Positions 44,993 through 54,888 of a DNA stretch of 64,000 nucleotides are shown one piece after another. The stretch lies in assembly GCA_016618085.1 (NCBI GenBank), contig JABLTG010000101.1:6709-70708 (forward strand), given 5' to 3'. The stretch is from Neovahlkampfia damariscottae (lineage: Eukaryota; Heterolobosea; Selenaionea; Neovahlkampfiida; Neovahlkampfiidae). The position numbers and the translations under genes were made by a program. Numbering within the stretch: the stretch's first letter is position 1; every line of letters starts with the position of its first letter. Under the pieces are notes generated by a model. The model was not told where the DNA came from, did not search any database, and was given only the letters and a program-made list of their open reading frames with translations.

Positions 44993-46102
44993 TCACCAAT
45001 CAAAATTTTTACTTTTTGTTTCTTTTTTTGTTTCAAATGAAAAATCATTAGATTCAAAAACTTTCTTTTCCTTTTTTTCTGTTTTAGTTTTTTTTATCAT
45101 TTCTTTAAAGTCTTCATTTATTTCCTCTTTTTTTAATTCTTGTTTCTCTTCCACTATTTCTTCTTCTTCTTCTTCATCTTTGACTTTTTGAAGTGTTTTT
45201 CTTTTCATTGATTCAGTTTTTTCATTTTTACTGATTTTCAAAGAATCTAACATTGTCAATTGAGATATTTCAGATACAATAGTATATCTATAAATTTGAT
45301 TTTCAAATTCATCTTTTGGACAAACAGGATTTGATAAAAGAGATAATGAGTTCAATTCATTCAATTTCTTTAAATTCGATATTAATTTATCCAAATTTGA
45401 AATTTGATTGTTATTTAACCATAAGGTATTTAACTTTTTCAAATTTGAGATTCCATCAAGATTTCTAATTCTATTATGATCTAATACGAGACTAACTAAT
45501 TTTGTAAATTTTTCAACATTTTCTATTTTGCTGATTTTTTTTTGAATTTTTTTTTGGTTTTCTTACGTGATTTGATTGAAACTTAAGTCAATAGATTCAA
45601 CAACATTTCCTAATTTCAATTGATAAATACTTGGTATTTGTGTTAAATTTTTTCCAACAATTTGTAAATTATTTCCTCCATTTGTTGTAAAAATTGGAAT
45701 TTTTTCTGATAAAAAAAGTTTTTCAGTGAGAGAATGAATCTCTTTCTTGTATTTTTTTTCATTTTCTTCAAAAATTTTTAAAGAATTTTGTAAATTTTCA
45801 ATTTCTTTTGTTAATTTTTCAAGTTCCGCTAATTCTTCTGGTGTTTTTTCAATTTTATTTTCAATAATTTCTAAAGGTTCTATTGAAGGTGTTAAATCAT
45901 CAGGATTGATTGAATTCAAAATTTCTTGATCTTTCATTTCTTCTTGTGAAAGTTCTATTTTTTTTTCTTCTTTTTTTTCTTTGTTTCTTTTTTTGTTCAA
46001 AGATAATTCCCAAAAATCATCTTCAACTTCAGTAATTTTGGCATTTTCTTTCTTTTCAATTTTTATGTCGTTCCAAGTTGAATCATCAAAAAAATCATCC
46101 AT
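44993..46102 (-). CDS. Leucine-rich-repeat protein with acidic/coiled-coil N-terminus
   Basis: At least two exons, about 350 residues from ATG 46102 (MDDFFDDSTWNDIKIEKKEN). Residues 1-150 are charged with a coiled coil (KEIENLQNSLKIFEENEKKY). LRRs follow: VESIDLSFNQI, then after an intron at about 45567 LVSLVLDHNRIRNLDGISNL, LNTLWLNNNQISNLDKLISN, and the capping LNSLSLLSNPVCPKDEF with YRYTIVSEISQLTMLDSLKI. The NPVCP...YRY..V cap is the LRMDA/SDS22-like type and is shared with the LRR gene at 61674, so the two are paralogues. The Lys/Glu-rich tail ends SKNFDW. Function unknown. The mobile-element repeat starts 94 bp upstream. Confidence 0.7.
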
Positions 46103-46195
46103 TTTCTGATAACTTTTGGAAGCTTTGATGAAAACTATTGGATAAAAACAGCTTCTAACTTTATCACATTTTGTAAAATTTAATTTTCTTTTTTT

Positions 46196-46830
46196 ACGGC
46201 TAATGAATTGATGGTTATTGTGATAAAAGTGGCCAATTAGATTTAATTTTGCCAGTTATTTTTACAATTTTTATTTGAAGTTGTTCAAGTTGAACAAAAA
46301 AGACCTTTTGTTCAACTAGAAAATACTGAAAAAGATCTCAAATGATGAAATTTTGATTTCAAAATTTCCAGTCAAAGGAATGATTAAAAAATGGGAAAGA
46401 AAAATTCATAGTACAACAGTGAGAAAAATGCTTCATTGGTCTCATTTTCAATTTCGTCAAACATTAAAACATCTTGCTCAAAAAGATTCTGTTCAAGTAC
46501 ATGAAGTTTCAGAACATTATACCAGTTGTACATGTGGATCATGTGGAAAAATAGATTGGAAACTTGGAAAAAAAGATCATTTCAATTGTAAATATTGTAA
46601 TTTTTCTCTTCCAAGAGATTATAATGGAGCAAGAAATATATTTCTGATGAATATACAAATTTTATTGGAAATCCAAAAACTGCCAGTACTGCTGGCGACG
46701 GTCCTATCCCGAAAGAAACCTTGATTAATCAGAATGAACAGAAAAGTCAGTTTTAAGATAGCGGACAACATTTTGTGGATAAAAATAGTATGATGTATGG
46801 ATAAATGGTTGAATAAAAATAGCAAGATTA
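46196..46830 (+). mobile_element. TnpB/Fanzor-type RNA-guided nuclease element, 5'-truncated remnant
   Basis: A frame open from about 46338 to 46724 encodes only the C-terminal third of a TnpB/Fanzor protein: FPVKGMIKKWERKIHSTTVR, KMLHWSHFQFRQTLKH, EHYTSCTCGSCG and FNCKYC (zinc ribbon CxxC...CxxC), then the RuvC-III signature DYNGARNI. RuvC-I and the N-terminal RNA-binding region are absent. The RuvC-II block (ISKFPVKGM where the family has IPEF...M) lacks the expected Glu, so the nuclease should be inactive. The left flank 46196-46244 is a 49-bp repeat with a second near-identical copy at 63952-64000. A perfect TTGTTCAA-G-TTGAACAA palindrome lies at 46281-46297. No terminal inverted repeats, as expected of IS605/IS607 relatives. 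The right edge at 46830 is a guess. Confidence 0.75.
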
Positions 46831-46953
46831 ACTCTATATAATTATTTATTTGTCACTTACCTTCTCATCCAATATGATAGATTGTGGCTATATTTAATGT
46901 AGCTCTAAATTTATATTTCTTTTCTTCATTAATTGGTTTATTTTTTTTCAAAC

Positions 46954-48563
46954 ATGAAAGAAGTATTCAACGCAAATTTTGAAAAATCAACTGATGAAAC
47001 AAAACATTTGTACCTTACCAACATTTCAAATTTGATAAACTTGAAAGAAATACTCCAAGACCTGAATGTTGTTGAATTTGTGGACAAAAAGAATTTTTTA
47101 TATTTATCATTTGAGTCTGTTGAGGATTCTAAAAAAGCAAAAGAATTTTTGAAGAAACCAAATGAAAAACTAGAAAACAGAAACCTAATTGTTGAATTTT
47201 CAAAACCAAAATTGAAAAAAGAAAAAAAATTGAATATTGAGTGCACCAGCAAAACAGAATATCTTAAAATTCCAGGACTAACAATTATTGAAAATTTCAT
47301 TACAAAAGATCAAGAAGAAGCTTTGATAAATGAAATTGACTCAAAAAAATGGTCAACAAACATCAAAAGAAGAGTACAACATTTTGGATATGAATTTAAC
47401 TATTTGAACAATAATATTGATGTTACGAATAAAATTGGTGATTTACCATCCTATTGTAATGATTTTTACTTCAAAGATAGAGTTGATCAGTTGACAATAA
47501 ATGAATATGAGCCTGGTATTGGAATTAAGCCTCATATAGATACTCACTCAGCATTTGAAGATGGTTTGCACATTATCTCTTTGGAATCTGATATTGTGAT
47601 GTTATTCCAGAAAGAAGATGTCCATAAGAATGTAATAATACCAAGAAGATCTTTGTTAATCATGGAGAAAGAATGCAGGTATGCTTGGAGGCATTGCATT
47701 TGGTATCGCAAACAAGATGTAATAAATGGAAAACTTGTGAACAGAAAACGTCGAATATCATTGACATTTCGTAAAGTAAGAGGTCATCCTTGCACATGTG
47801 AATTTCCAGAGTATTGTGATTCTCAGGAAGATTTTAATCCAACAGAAATCGAGAAGAAAAATGTCCATGATGTTTATGATGAAATTGCAAGACATTGGGA
47901 TCATACAAGACATACTCCATGGAAATATGTCCAAGAATTTTTATCTCAATTGCCGAAAAATAGTTTCATTGCAGATGTAGGATGTGGAAATGGAAAATAT
48001 TTTAATTTGATAAACAAGAATTCATATATCATTGGAATTGATAGATCTGAGAATTTGATTGAAATATGTAATGAAAAATATCCAAATGTAGAATCGTTTG
48101 TATCAGATGCCTCCATTCTACCTTTCAGAAATGATATATTTGATGTTTCTATTTCCATTGCTGTTTTGCATCATATCTCAACATTAGAAAGTAGATTGAA
48201 TATCATCAGTGAGTTAATCAGAATAACAAAACCAAATGGAAAGGTACAAATTTCTTTCATTTGATTTTTCTTTAGATTTTAGTAAATTTTTACACATCCA
48301 TTAAACAAAAGTTATGTGCTTGGTCTTTGGAACAAGATGATGAAAAATCTATTCATAAATTCAATACACAAGATAATTTAGTTCAATGGAAATTACAAAA
48401 ACAATATTCCAAAGATGGAAAAGATAAAGTTCTCTATCGTTATTGTCATGTTTATAAAGAAGGTGAAATTGAAGGATTATTCAAAAAATTTGAAAATATA
48501 AAAATTGAAAAATCATTTCAAGAGCATGGTAATTGGTATATCTTGGTAAAAAAAATCAAATAG
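46954..48563 (+). CDS. ALKBH8: ALKBH8, tRNA wobble-uridine methyltransferase/hydroxylase
   Basis: Exons 46954-48243 and 48276-48563 join in frame to 525 residues. Domain order is that of animal ALKBH8: N-terminal RRM (HLYLTNISNLINLKEILQDL), AlkB Fe(II)/2-oxoglutarate dioxygenase, and C-terminal SAM methyltransferase. In the AlkB domain: NEYEPGIGIKPHIDTHSAFE with the HxD iron ligands, RRSLLIMEKECRYAWRHCI with the distal His, and RRISLTFRKVRGHPC with the 2OG-binding Arg. In the methyltransferase: HWDHTRHTPWKYVQEFL, then FIADVGCGNGKYF (SAM motif I). The enzyme makes mcm5U and hydroxylated derivatives at U34 of tRNAs together with TRMT112. All key residues are present, so it looks functional. Confidence 0.95.
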
Positions 48564-48600
48564 TCATTTTGAAAATGATTGGATAATTAAAAAATCTTCA

Positions 48601-49652
48601 TTAATCTTCAAGATCAATAGTTATTTCAAACCCTGTTTTCTCTTCTTCAACCACTTTTTCTTCTTCTTTTCTTTTTCTCTTTTTTGTTAATTTTTCTGAA
48701 TTTGGTGTATGATAAGATTCAAAAAAATTAAAAATTGAATCAACAGCAACTAAATTGACTTTACAAGACATTTTTGTTCCACCAGATACATTTTGTGTTT
48801 TTGGATTATAAATGACAACTTCTTTGTCTAATTCGTCATCTGATGGAATCCAATGTCGACAATTTTTCAACAAATATTCTTTTGTCTTCTTATGATCAAC
48901 TGTAAAAGAAATTGAATCAACAAGAGCAATTGCAGTGATTTGTTTTTCAAAAATTTTTTTTCTTTCGTTCATTAAATTTACAATCCATCTACCAGCAAAA
49001 CCATGTCCCTTATTAAATATTTAAATATTTAAATCGTATTACCCTTTATAAAATTATTACATTTATTGTTCCACTTACCAAAGGAATTTATATTTAGCAG
49101 GTGATTTTGAAATGAAATGATCAAAAACATGAGTCAAATGCTCTTCTGGTGTATTACTTTCAATCCCAGGTTCATTTGGGTTCAAGATTAAAATTGAGAA
49201 ATCTTTTGAAACTGCTTTTGCAATTTGTTGTAATAAACTACCTGCTCTCAATGAATGAGAAGCACATTTTGATTTGCTCCTTTAAAACAAAATTAAAAAA
49301 AAGAATATGAAACAATACCCTTTGAATTTTGTTAAAAACAATGAAATGTTGTACATTGACCTGGTTCCATCTCTCCTTTTGATGGAATAAATACAACTAA
49401 CTTTTCTGTATTAGTTGTGAAGTTTGTTGACATCAAAATATATGTTCTATTTTCTTCTTTTGACATAAAAGGTATGTGAACTTTTTTCATTCCAAGTTTT
49501 TTCGTTAATTTTTTTTGAACATGTTCAATAATGAATTTTTGAATGATATCAGCTTCTTCTTTGTTTTCTAAAACATTTTTTGGAATTGTTTTTCCATTTT
49601 CTTTATAAACTAAAATACCACGATTTGTGAATGTGTATTCTTCTTCGTCCAT
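48601..49652 (-). CDS. ARB2A: ARB2A/FAM172A-like protein (Arb2 domain)
   Basis: About four exons, roughly 290 residues from ATG 49652 (MDEEEYTFTNRGILVYKENG). The Arb2 domain is recognised from the order EEADIIQKFIIEHVQKKL, VVFIPSKGEMEPGQC, LRAGSLLQQIAKAVSKDFS, LILNPNEP, GHGFAGRWIVNLMNERKK, ITAIALVDSISF and LLKNCRHWIPSDDELDKEV. These match FAM172A (AVAFTDSVHNV, NCCNWVSSSEPLDTSV). A basic tail (KKRKRKEEEK) could be a nuclear localisation signal. Arb2 proteins have an alpha/beta-hydrolase-like fold and act with Argonaute/siRNA complexes or cotranscriptional splicing. Introns near 49310, 49080-49270 and 49010. Divergent with the AAA+ gene across 54 bp. Confidence 0.75.
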
Positions 49653-49706
49653 TTTTAAATGTAACAAATTTGGGTGTGCAATTTGATTGGAAGAAAAAAA
49701 AAAGTT

Positions 49707-51641
49707 ATGAAGTTGAGAGGATTCGAAGGTGTGAAACTTAATCGCATTTCTTTGAATAAAAAAGTTCTAAAAGAGTTAAAATTAAATATTTTTGATAAAA
49801 TTATCATAAAATCTAATCAGAATAACTTTATTTTGGAGGTGATAAATATTCATGAGGAGAATTTCAGTTTGGTCAACAAAGAAGTTGCAAATTTTTTTGA
49901 CATTGAAAGAGAATATGAAGTTTTGGCATTCCAAGAAGACAAAAAAATTGCTATTTTACAAATTCATATTTTGAACTCAAAGAAACTTCAAAGAATAGAA
50001 ACTTTTTTTGGAAAGTCGATTTTTGAACAAAAGAATGAAAATTGGTTAATTAATATCATAAAAAGAAAGATTTTATTTCATTCATTCACAAAAAATTCAC
50101 TTTCCGTTCAAAAAATAGTTGGCGAATTTTTTGTGTTAAAAATCATGAATGAAGTCAATGGAATTGTGGATAAAAATACAAAAATCGAAATAGTGAACCA
50201 AAAGGAAGAAAATCAAAAGAAAATCCAAAAACTTGGTGGAACTGAAAAACAAGAAAAAATATTAAAGGAATTATTAGATTCAAAATTTGAATTACAATTT
50301 AAAGAAGCATCAAAGAGTTGTTTGGTTTATGGAGCATCTGGAAATGGAAAAACTGAGTTCGTAAATCAAATATGTTCTGATTATCAACACAAATATGAAA
50401 TTCAAATCATCAGATTATCAACAGATCAAACTCAAATCAGAAATTTAATTTCTGGAATTGAAGACAATAACAAAATTATTTTCATCATTGACAATTTTGA
50501 AATACATCAAGAAGATTCTATTCATTTAATTTATGGCATTTTAGACATTGTCAAGAACTCAAATTCATTTGTCATTGGTATTTGTGAAAACATTGATAAT
50601 GTTGACTCTATTTTCAGATCAAGTGGTAATTTTGAATACGAAATTTATTTTCCAATACCAAATGTGAATCAAAGAAAAGAAATTCTTCAAATATACTTTC
50701 CAAAAATCAAAGAAAACATGATTGAAAAATTGTCAAATTTCACATCAGGTTATGTCGGAAAAGATTTGGATAGATTGTCAAAATATTCAAAATTAATATG
50801 CAAAGAGGAAGAAAATTTAAATTGGGATATTTTTACGTCCATTTTGAGATCAATTCAACCAAATCAATTGAAAGATTTCGGAACAAAAATTACTAACGTT
50901 TCATTTGACGAAATTGGTGGATACGAAAAAATAAAAAAAAAAGTTAAACAGATTTTAATGATGCCATTCGATGATAATATCAAGAAATTCAACATGCCAA
51001 CATCATCTGGAATATTACTTCATGGACCTTCAGGAAATGGTAAATCACTCATTTCAAAAGCTATAGCGTCACTTGGAAAAATGAATTATATTCATTTTAA
51101 AGCACCAGAACTATTTTCAAAGTATTATGGTGAAACTGAAAAAATCATTCGTGAAATCTTCACAAAGGCAAGAGAATTAGAGCCTTGTGTTCTTGTTTTT
51201 GATGAAATTGATTCTATTGGTTCATCAAGAGGTAGTGGTGATTCTGATAGTGGCACTTCCAGTCGAGTATTAACTCAATTATTAACAGAAATGGATGGCA
51301 TTCAAGAAAAGAAACAAATTATTCTGGTTGGATGCACAAATCAAATAGATTCTATGGATGAGGCATTACTAAGACCTGGAAGACTTGATCAATTGATGTA
51401 TGTTGATTATCCTGATGAAAATGATAGAAGAGCAATTTTTGATTTATTAAAAAAAAGAATGCCATTTGATGAAAATGTAGATTTTGAGTTTTTGATAAAA
51501 AATTCAGAAAATTTATCATGTTCAAAAATTGTTAGTATCTGCAATGAAGCAGCAATTGCTTCACTGCGAGAAGATATCAATAACAAAACAATCCAACAAT
51601 CACATTTTTCTTTGAAATCAAAATTTGATTTTAATTTTTGA
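49707..51641 (+). CDS. Double AAA+ ATPase of the CDC48/AFG2 (SPATA5) family
   Basis: Single exon, 644 residues, stop TGA. An N-domain of about 190 residues precedes two AAA modules. D1 (about 195-390) has Walker A GASGNGKT, but its Walker B reads IIFIIDNFE: the catalytic Glu is replaced by Asn, so D1 probably binds but does not hydrolyse ATP. D2 (about 405-640) is canonical: GPSGNGKS, VLVFDEIDSIGSSRG, VGCTNQIDSMDEALLRPGRL with sensor and Arg fingers. The GRLDQLMYVDYPDENDRRAI region and the DEIGGYEKIKKKVKQ lead fit AFG2/SPATA5/SPATA5L1, which recycle shuttling factors from pre-60S particles. NSF is less likely. It is shorter than SPATA5 homologues (about 750-890). TGATTGG lies at 49684-49690. 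Confidence 0.8.
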   Translation: MKLRGFEGVKLNRISLNKKVLKELKLNIFDKIIIKSNQNNFILEVINIHEENFSLVNKEVANFFDIEREYEVLAFQEDKKIAILQIHILNSKKLQRIETFFGKSIFEQKNENWLINIIKRKILFHSFTKNSLSVQKIVGEFFVLKIMNEVNGIVDKNTKIEIVNQKEENQKKIQKLGGTEKQEKILKELLDSKFELQFKEASKSCLVYGASGNGKTEFVNQICSDYQHKYEIQIIRLSTDQTQIRNLISGIEDNNKIIFIIDNFEIHQEDSIHLIYGILDIVKNSNSFVIGICENIDNVDSIFRSSGNFEYEIYFPIPNVNQRKEILQIYFPKIKENMIEKLSNFTSGYVGKDLDRLSKYSKLICKEEENLNWDIFTSILRSIQPNQLKDFGTKITNVSFDEIGGYEKIKKKVKQILMMPFDDNIKKFNMPTSSGILLHGPSGNGKSLISKAIASLGKMNYIHFKAPELFSKYYGETEKIIREIFTKARELEPCVLVFDEIDSIGSSRGSGDSDSGTSSRVLTQLLTEMDGIQEKKQIILVGCTNQIDSMDEALLRPGRLDQLMYVDYPDENDRRAIFDLLKKRMPFDENVDFEFLIKNSENLSCSKIVSICNEAAIASLREDINNKTIQQSHFSLKSKFDFNF

Positions 51642-51756
51642 ACATAATTTTACACAAGCTTAAATTTGGCTTAGTTATGAACAAATTGTTTTTTTTTCAA
51701 TTTTTTTTATTATTTGGGATGGATGCAAATCATTGGTCAATTGTTACGCGCGAAAA

Positions 51757-51981
51757 ATGAACGTAAGCACAGTGAAGAAGAAAAAAATGACAAAACCAGA
51801 GAATATAACGGTAGAAGAATATATGAAGTCTCAATGTGAAATCGAGGTGAGATATTATTCAACAAAATCTAATTATTACCTTTAGAAAGAAAAATTGCGA
51901 GAACATGTTTCAAAGTTAATACAAAGCCTTCAACAAGAAGGTGAAGAGAGAAAAAGAGAACTAAAAGAGTTTATGAACTAA
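51757..51981 (+). CDS. Small coiled-coil protein, 61 residues
   Basis: Exons 51757-51846 and 51886-51981 join in frame to 61 residues. The chain runs MNVSTVKKKKMTKPENITVE, then a helix KEKLREHVSKLIQSLQQEGE and on to MN-TAA. A 39-nt GTGAGA...TTTAG intron and the ATTGG box 26 bp upstream support a real gene. A second ATG at 51787 is an alternative start. Single amphipathic helix; possibly a subunit of a larger assembly. Not recognised. Confidence 0.5.
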
Positions 51982-52137
51982 CCAAAACCTTGAATAAACT
52001 ATTTGTATTTTTTAAAAACTGATATTCTTGCAACAAGAAGGTGAACTCTTAAATTTTTCCAAAGAAAACTTTATGAGTGAAAATCTTCAAAAACTCAATT
52101 TTGAGGTTCCTTTTTCATTGGTGGAAATTATTGAGTG

Positions 52138-54342
52138 ATGAACAACGAAAACTCATACCTGATTTTAGGTTTCCCTCTAGCTAAATTTAATAAAGAGTCT
52201 CAAGTAACATGGAACCCTTCAAATAAAGAATTAGTTGAAATAAATGAAAATAATGTCAAAATCACTTCAGTTTTCCATAAAAACCAAAAACCAATTGAAC
52301 ACAAGTAAAAAAAAAACAAATTAACAAAACCAAAGATTTAAAGAAAATGATAATATGATAAAAGCAACTTTAAGTCCAAGTAAAAACTATTTAGTCGCAG
52401 CTCCTTCCACGTTAGACTGTTTGAAGTTCTATCATTTTAAATCAGAAATACAATTTGGTTATAAAACAAAAGATAAAAATACAAAAATCCTTGGGTTTTT
52501 CTGGTTAACTGATCAAAGTATTATCGTTATAACAACAGGTTCTGTTGAGATTTATAAAGTAAAAAAAAAAAAAAATTAACCATGCAAATTAGTTGAAACT
52601 AACAAAATTAATTCAACATAAAATATACCCTTTGAATATAAATTTCATTGTTTATTCTGTAAAACTAAAAAAAAAAATTCACTTTTTTTTTTTTAGAATG
52701 ATAATAGGGTGTTGTTGACAAGTCAAGAAATTTCAAACAATATGATTCCTTATAAAATTGTTGATAATACTTTAATAAAGTTGAATAAGCTTCCAATTTT
52801 AGACACAAACATCGAAAAAAAAGAAATCAAATTAATGAGCATGTAACCAACAAACCAACAAAAAAACTTATCATTTTTAAAGGTTCAATCAATGTTATTG
52901 TTTTCATATGGCTCATTCAAAACAAGAATTAAACATCTATCGTTTAATTAAAGACACATTCATAAAAGAAAATTCTTTTAATTTATACACAATGGGTACC
53001 CTTGATATTAGTGTTGTAGATTCATTAATATTTGTTCATAACTTAACCACAAAGGTATTCAAAAACTTTTTTTCTTTTTAATTTTTTTCATTAGTTAACA
53101 ATGGTGTATGATCCATTATTGAAATTTGAAAATCCTTTGACTTATCCGATTTCAATTTCACCTTATAAACCTTATTCACAATCAAAAGAAGATGATGAAG
53201 AAGAAAAAGAACCTGAATCCGTTGAACTTTGTAAATCATATTTTTGAATTTTTAACATTTTTTTTGAGATAATGATTATTGGCAATTCATTAAACCAAAT
53301 TTAGTTTTAGATAAAAAATCAGGATATTTATTTGAATTATTTGTCATTATTAATGAACTTCCTTTAAAAACGATAAAAAAGATCAAAGATTCTGAATTAG
53401 AAATTATCAAATTTTTATCAAGAAGAGAAAATAGTAAATTGACTTTAGTGGATGCAGTTAAACAATATTGTGTTGAATCATCATTAAAAAAACTTTCTTT
53501 AATCTTCAAATTGCTGACAAGATTTTATTATCAACACTTATTTTTACAGTAAATACTAATACCTTTGAATTTCTAAATTTTTCAGACAAAATGAAATGTC
53601 AAATGATTGGAATGTTATACAAGTGACACCTAGATCAAAATCAACAGATTTTGGTATTTCAAGTGAAACAATCACTCCACTTCCATCAACTAATGAAGAT
53701 GATGCTAAACCACCAACTGGAACATTCATACAATTAAAAGATGAATTTTCTGATGAAATATATACCAATATCATTTTATCAAATGGATTTGCATGGATTG
53801 ATCAATTAGATTTCTATAGAAATATTTTATTACATCTTGACAAAAAAATCTCCCAAAGAAAATTGATTTCTATTTTAATTGAATATATTAGATCACTAAA
53901 CTCTTTTAAAATCAAAGTTAAAGATTTTCTTCAATTATTTTTAATTGAGTTATTGGTACAATCAAATCAATTAACAACATTACATGAATATATTCAATAT
54001 AAAGTTTTGACGGATAGTGAAAAAGTTGCATTGACAATTTTATCATTAGAAGAGAAATATAAACCTGCATTTCAAATGAGTTTAGATATGTTATCAAGAT
54101 TAGGTGCTCATCAACTTATTTGTGATGTTTTATTGGCCAGAAATAAAATACCACATGCATTAGCTGTCATGTATAACAATCAATTAACATCTATTTCACC
54201 AAAAATTATATTTGAAAATACTTTAAATGATGATTTTCTATTCTTCAATGCATTCGAAATTTTCAAAAAATTGAACCCAAAATATTTCAGTGATCCGGAA
54301 TGTGAAAAGTACATTGCCATTTATAAAGAAAAATTTGAATAA
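52138..54342 (+). CDS. RMC1: RMC1 (Mic1/C18orf8), MON1-CCZ1 Rab7 GEF regulator
   Basis: About seven exons, roughly 590 residues from ATG 52138 (MNNENSYLILGFPLAKFNKE), preceded by a CATTGG box. The N-terminal half is a beta-propeller: IKATLSPSKNYLVAAPSTLD then TKDKNTKILGFFWLTDQSII and VEIYKV. This matches RMC1 (KFSLENKILAVQRTSKTVDF, ANILGFCWTSSTEIVFITDQ). Later exons encode ENSFNLYTMGTLDISVVDSL and FENPLTYPISISPYKPYSQS. The C-terminal helical Mic1 domain includes LTTLHEYIQYKVLTDSEKVA, LSLDMLSRLGAHQLICDVLL. RMC1 with MON1-CCZ1 activates Rab7 on late endosomes. Introns near 52310, 52560-52690, 52845, 53055, 53235 and 53550. Confidence 0.85.
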
Positions 54343-54429
54343 AAATATTTTTATTTTTTTTTTACAATTTTCAATTTTACTGGTAATTTCTTCAATGAAT
54401 TCATTTCTGTTGAAGTATTTGGTTCTTTT

Positions 54430-54840
54430 TTAAAATTCAATTCTATTTCCTGTCCATTCTAAACCTTTTGTTTTTTTTAATTTTTTTCTTTTTGAAAAAT
54501 GTTCTCTTTTGTCTTTTACTTTTTTTCCATCTTTCATGATCTCTTCTTTTAATAATGCTTTTTTTGAATTTCCAATTTGTGTGAAATTAGTTCTTGTTCC
54601 TTTCCAACCTTTTTTTAAAAGTTCATTTTCATGTACATCTTTTTTTATTCTTAATTTCCAAGATGGATGAATAGTTTTCTTTGGATTGACTTTACAACAG
54701 ATATTTCTTTTGATACATTCTTCTTCAACAATTTCTTCGATTGTTTTTTCTCCAGAAGAAGTTTTTTTTTCGTCTTTCTCTTCTGCAGATGTTTGAAGAA
54801 ATATACTTCCACTGTTTAATCTGACTTGTTTTATTTTCAT
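54430..54840 (-). CDS. Basic protein, possible BUD22/SRFBP1-like C-terminus
   Basis: Single visible exon, 136 residues from ATG 54840 (MKIKQVRLNSGSIFLQTSAE). After an acidic segment with CIKRNICCKVN comes IHPSWKLRIKKD and KKGWKGTRTNFTQIGNSKKA, ending in a Lys-rich tail with LEWTGNRIEF. The HPSW...G.xIxF layout recalls the nucleolar Bud22/SRFBP1 C-terminus, but the match is weak. Nucleolar or nuclear location is likely from the basic runs. A coding-looking frame continues 3' in another phase (about 54420-54365), so the last exon may be mis-ended. Confidence 0.5.
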   Translation of the reverse strand: MKIKQVRLNSGSIFLQTSAEEKDEKKTSSGEKTIEEIVEEECIKRNICCKVNPKKTIHPSWKLRIKKDVHENELLKKGWKGTRTNFTQIGNSKKALLKEEIMKDGKKVKDKREHFSKRKKLKKTKGLEWTGNRIEF

Positions 54841-54888
54841 GCAGATACTGATGTATTTAATTGGTGGAAATATTTCAGCCAATCATCA

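Noticed and set aside
46196-46244. The 49-bp repeat as a conserved coding exon read on the minus strand
   Set aside because: It is open in one frame next to a GTAA donor, but both differences between copies change the amino acid and no family is recognisable.
49707-51641. Identification of the AAA+ protein as NSF
   Set aside because: NSF D1 is the hydrolysing ring and D2 the degenerate one; here it is the reverse, and the D2 signatures fit CDC48/AFG2.
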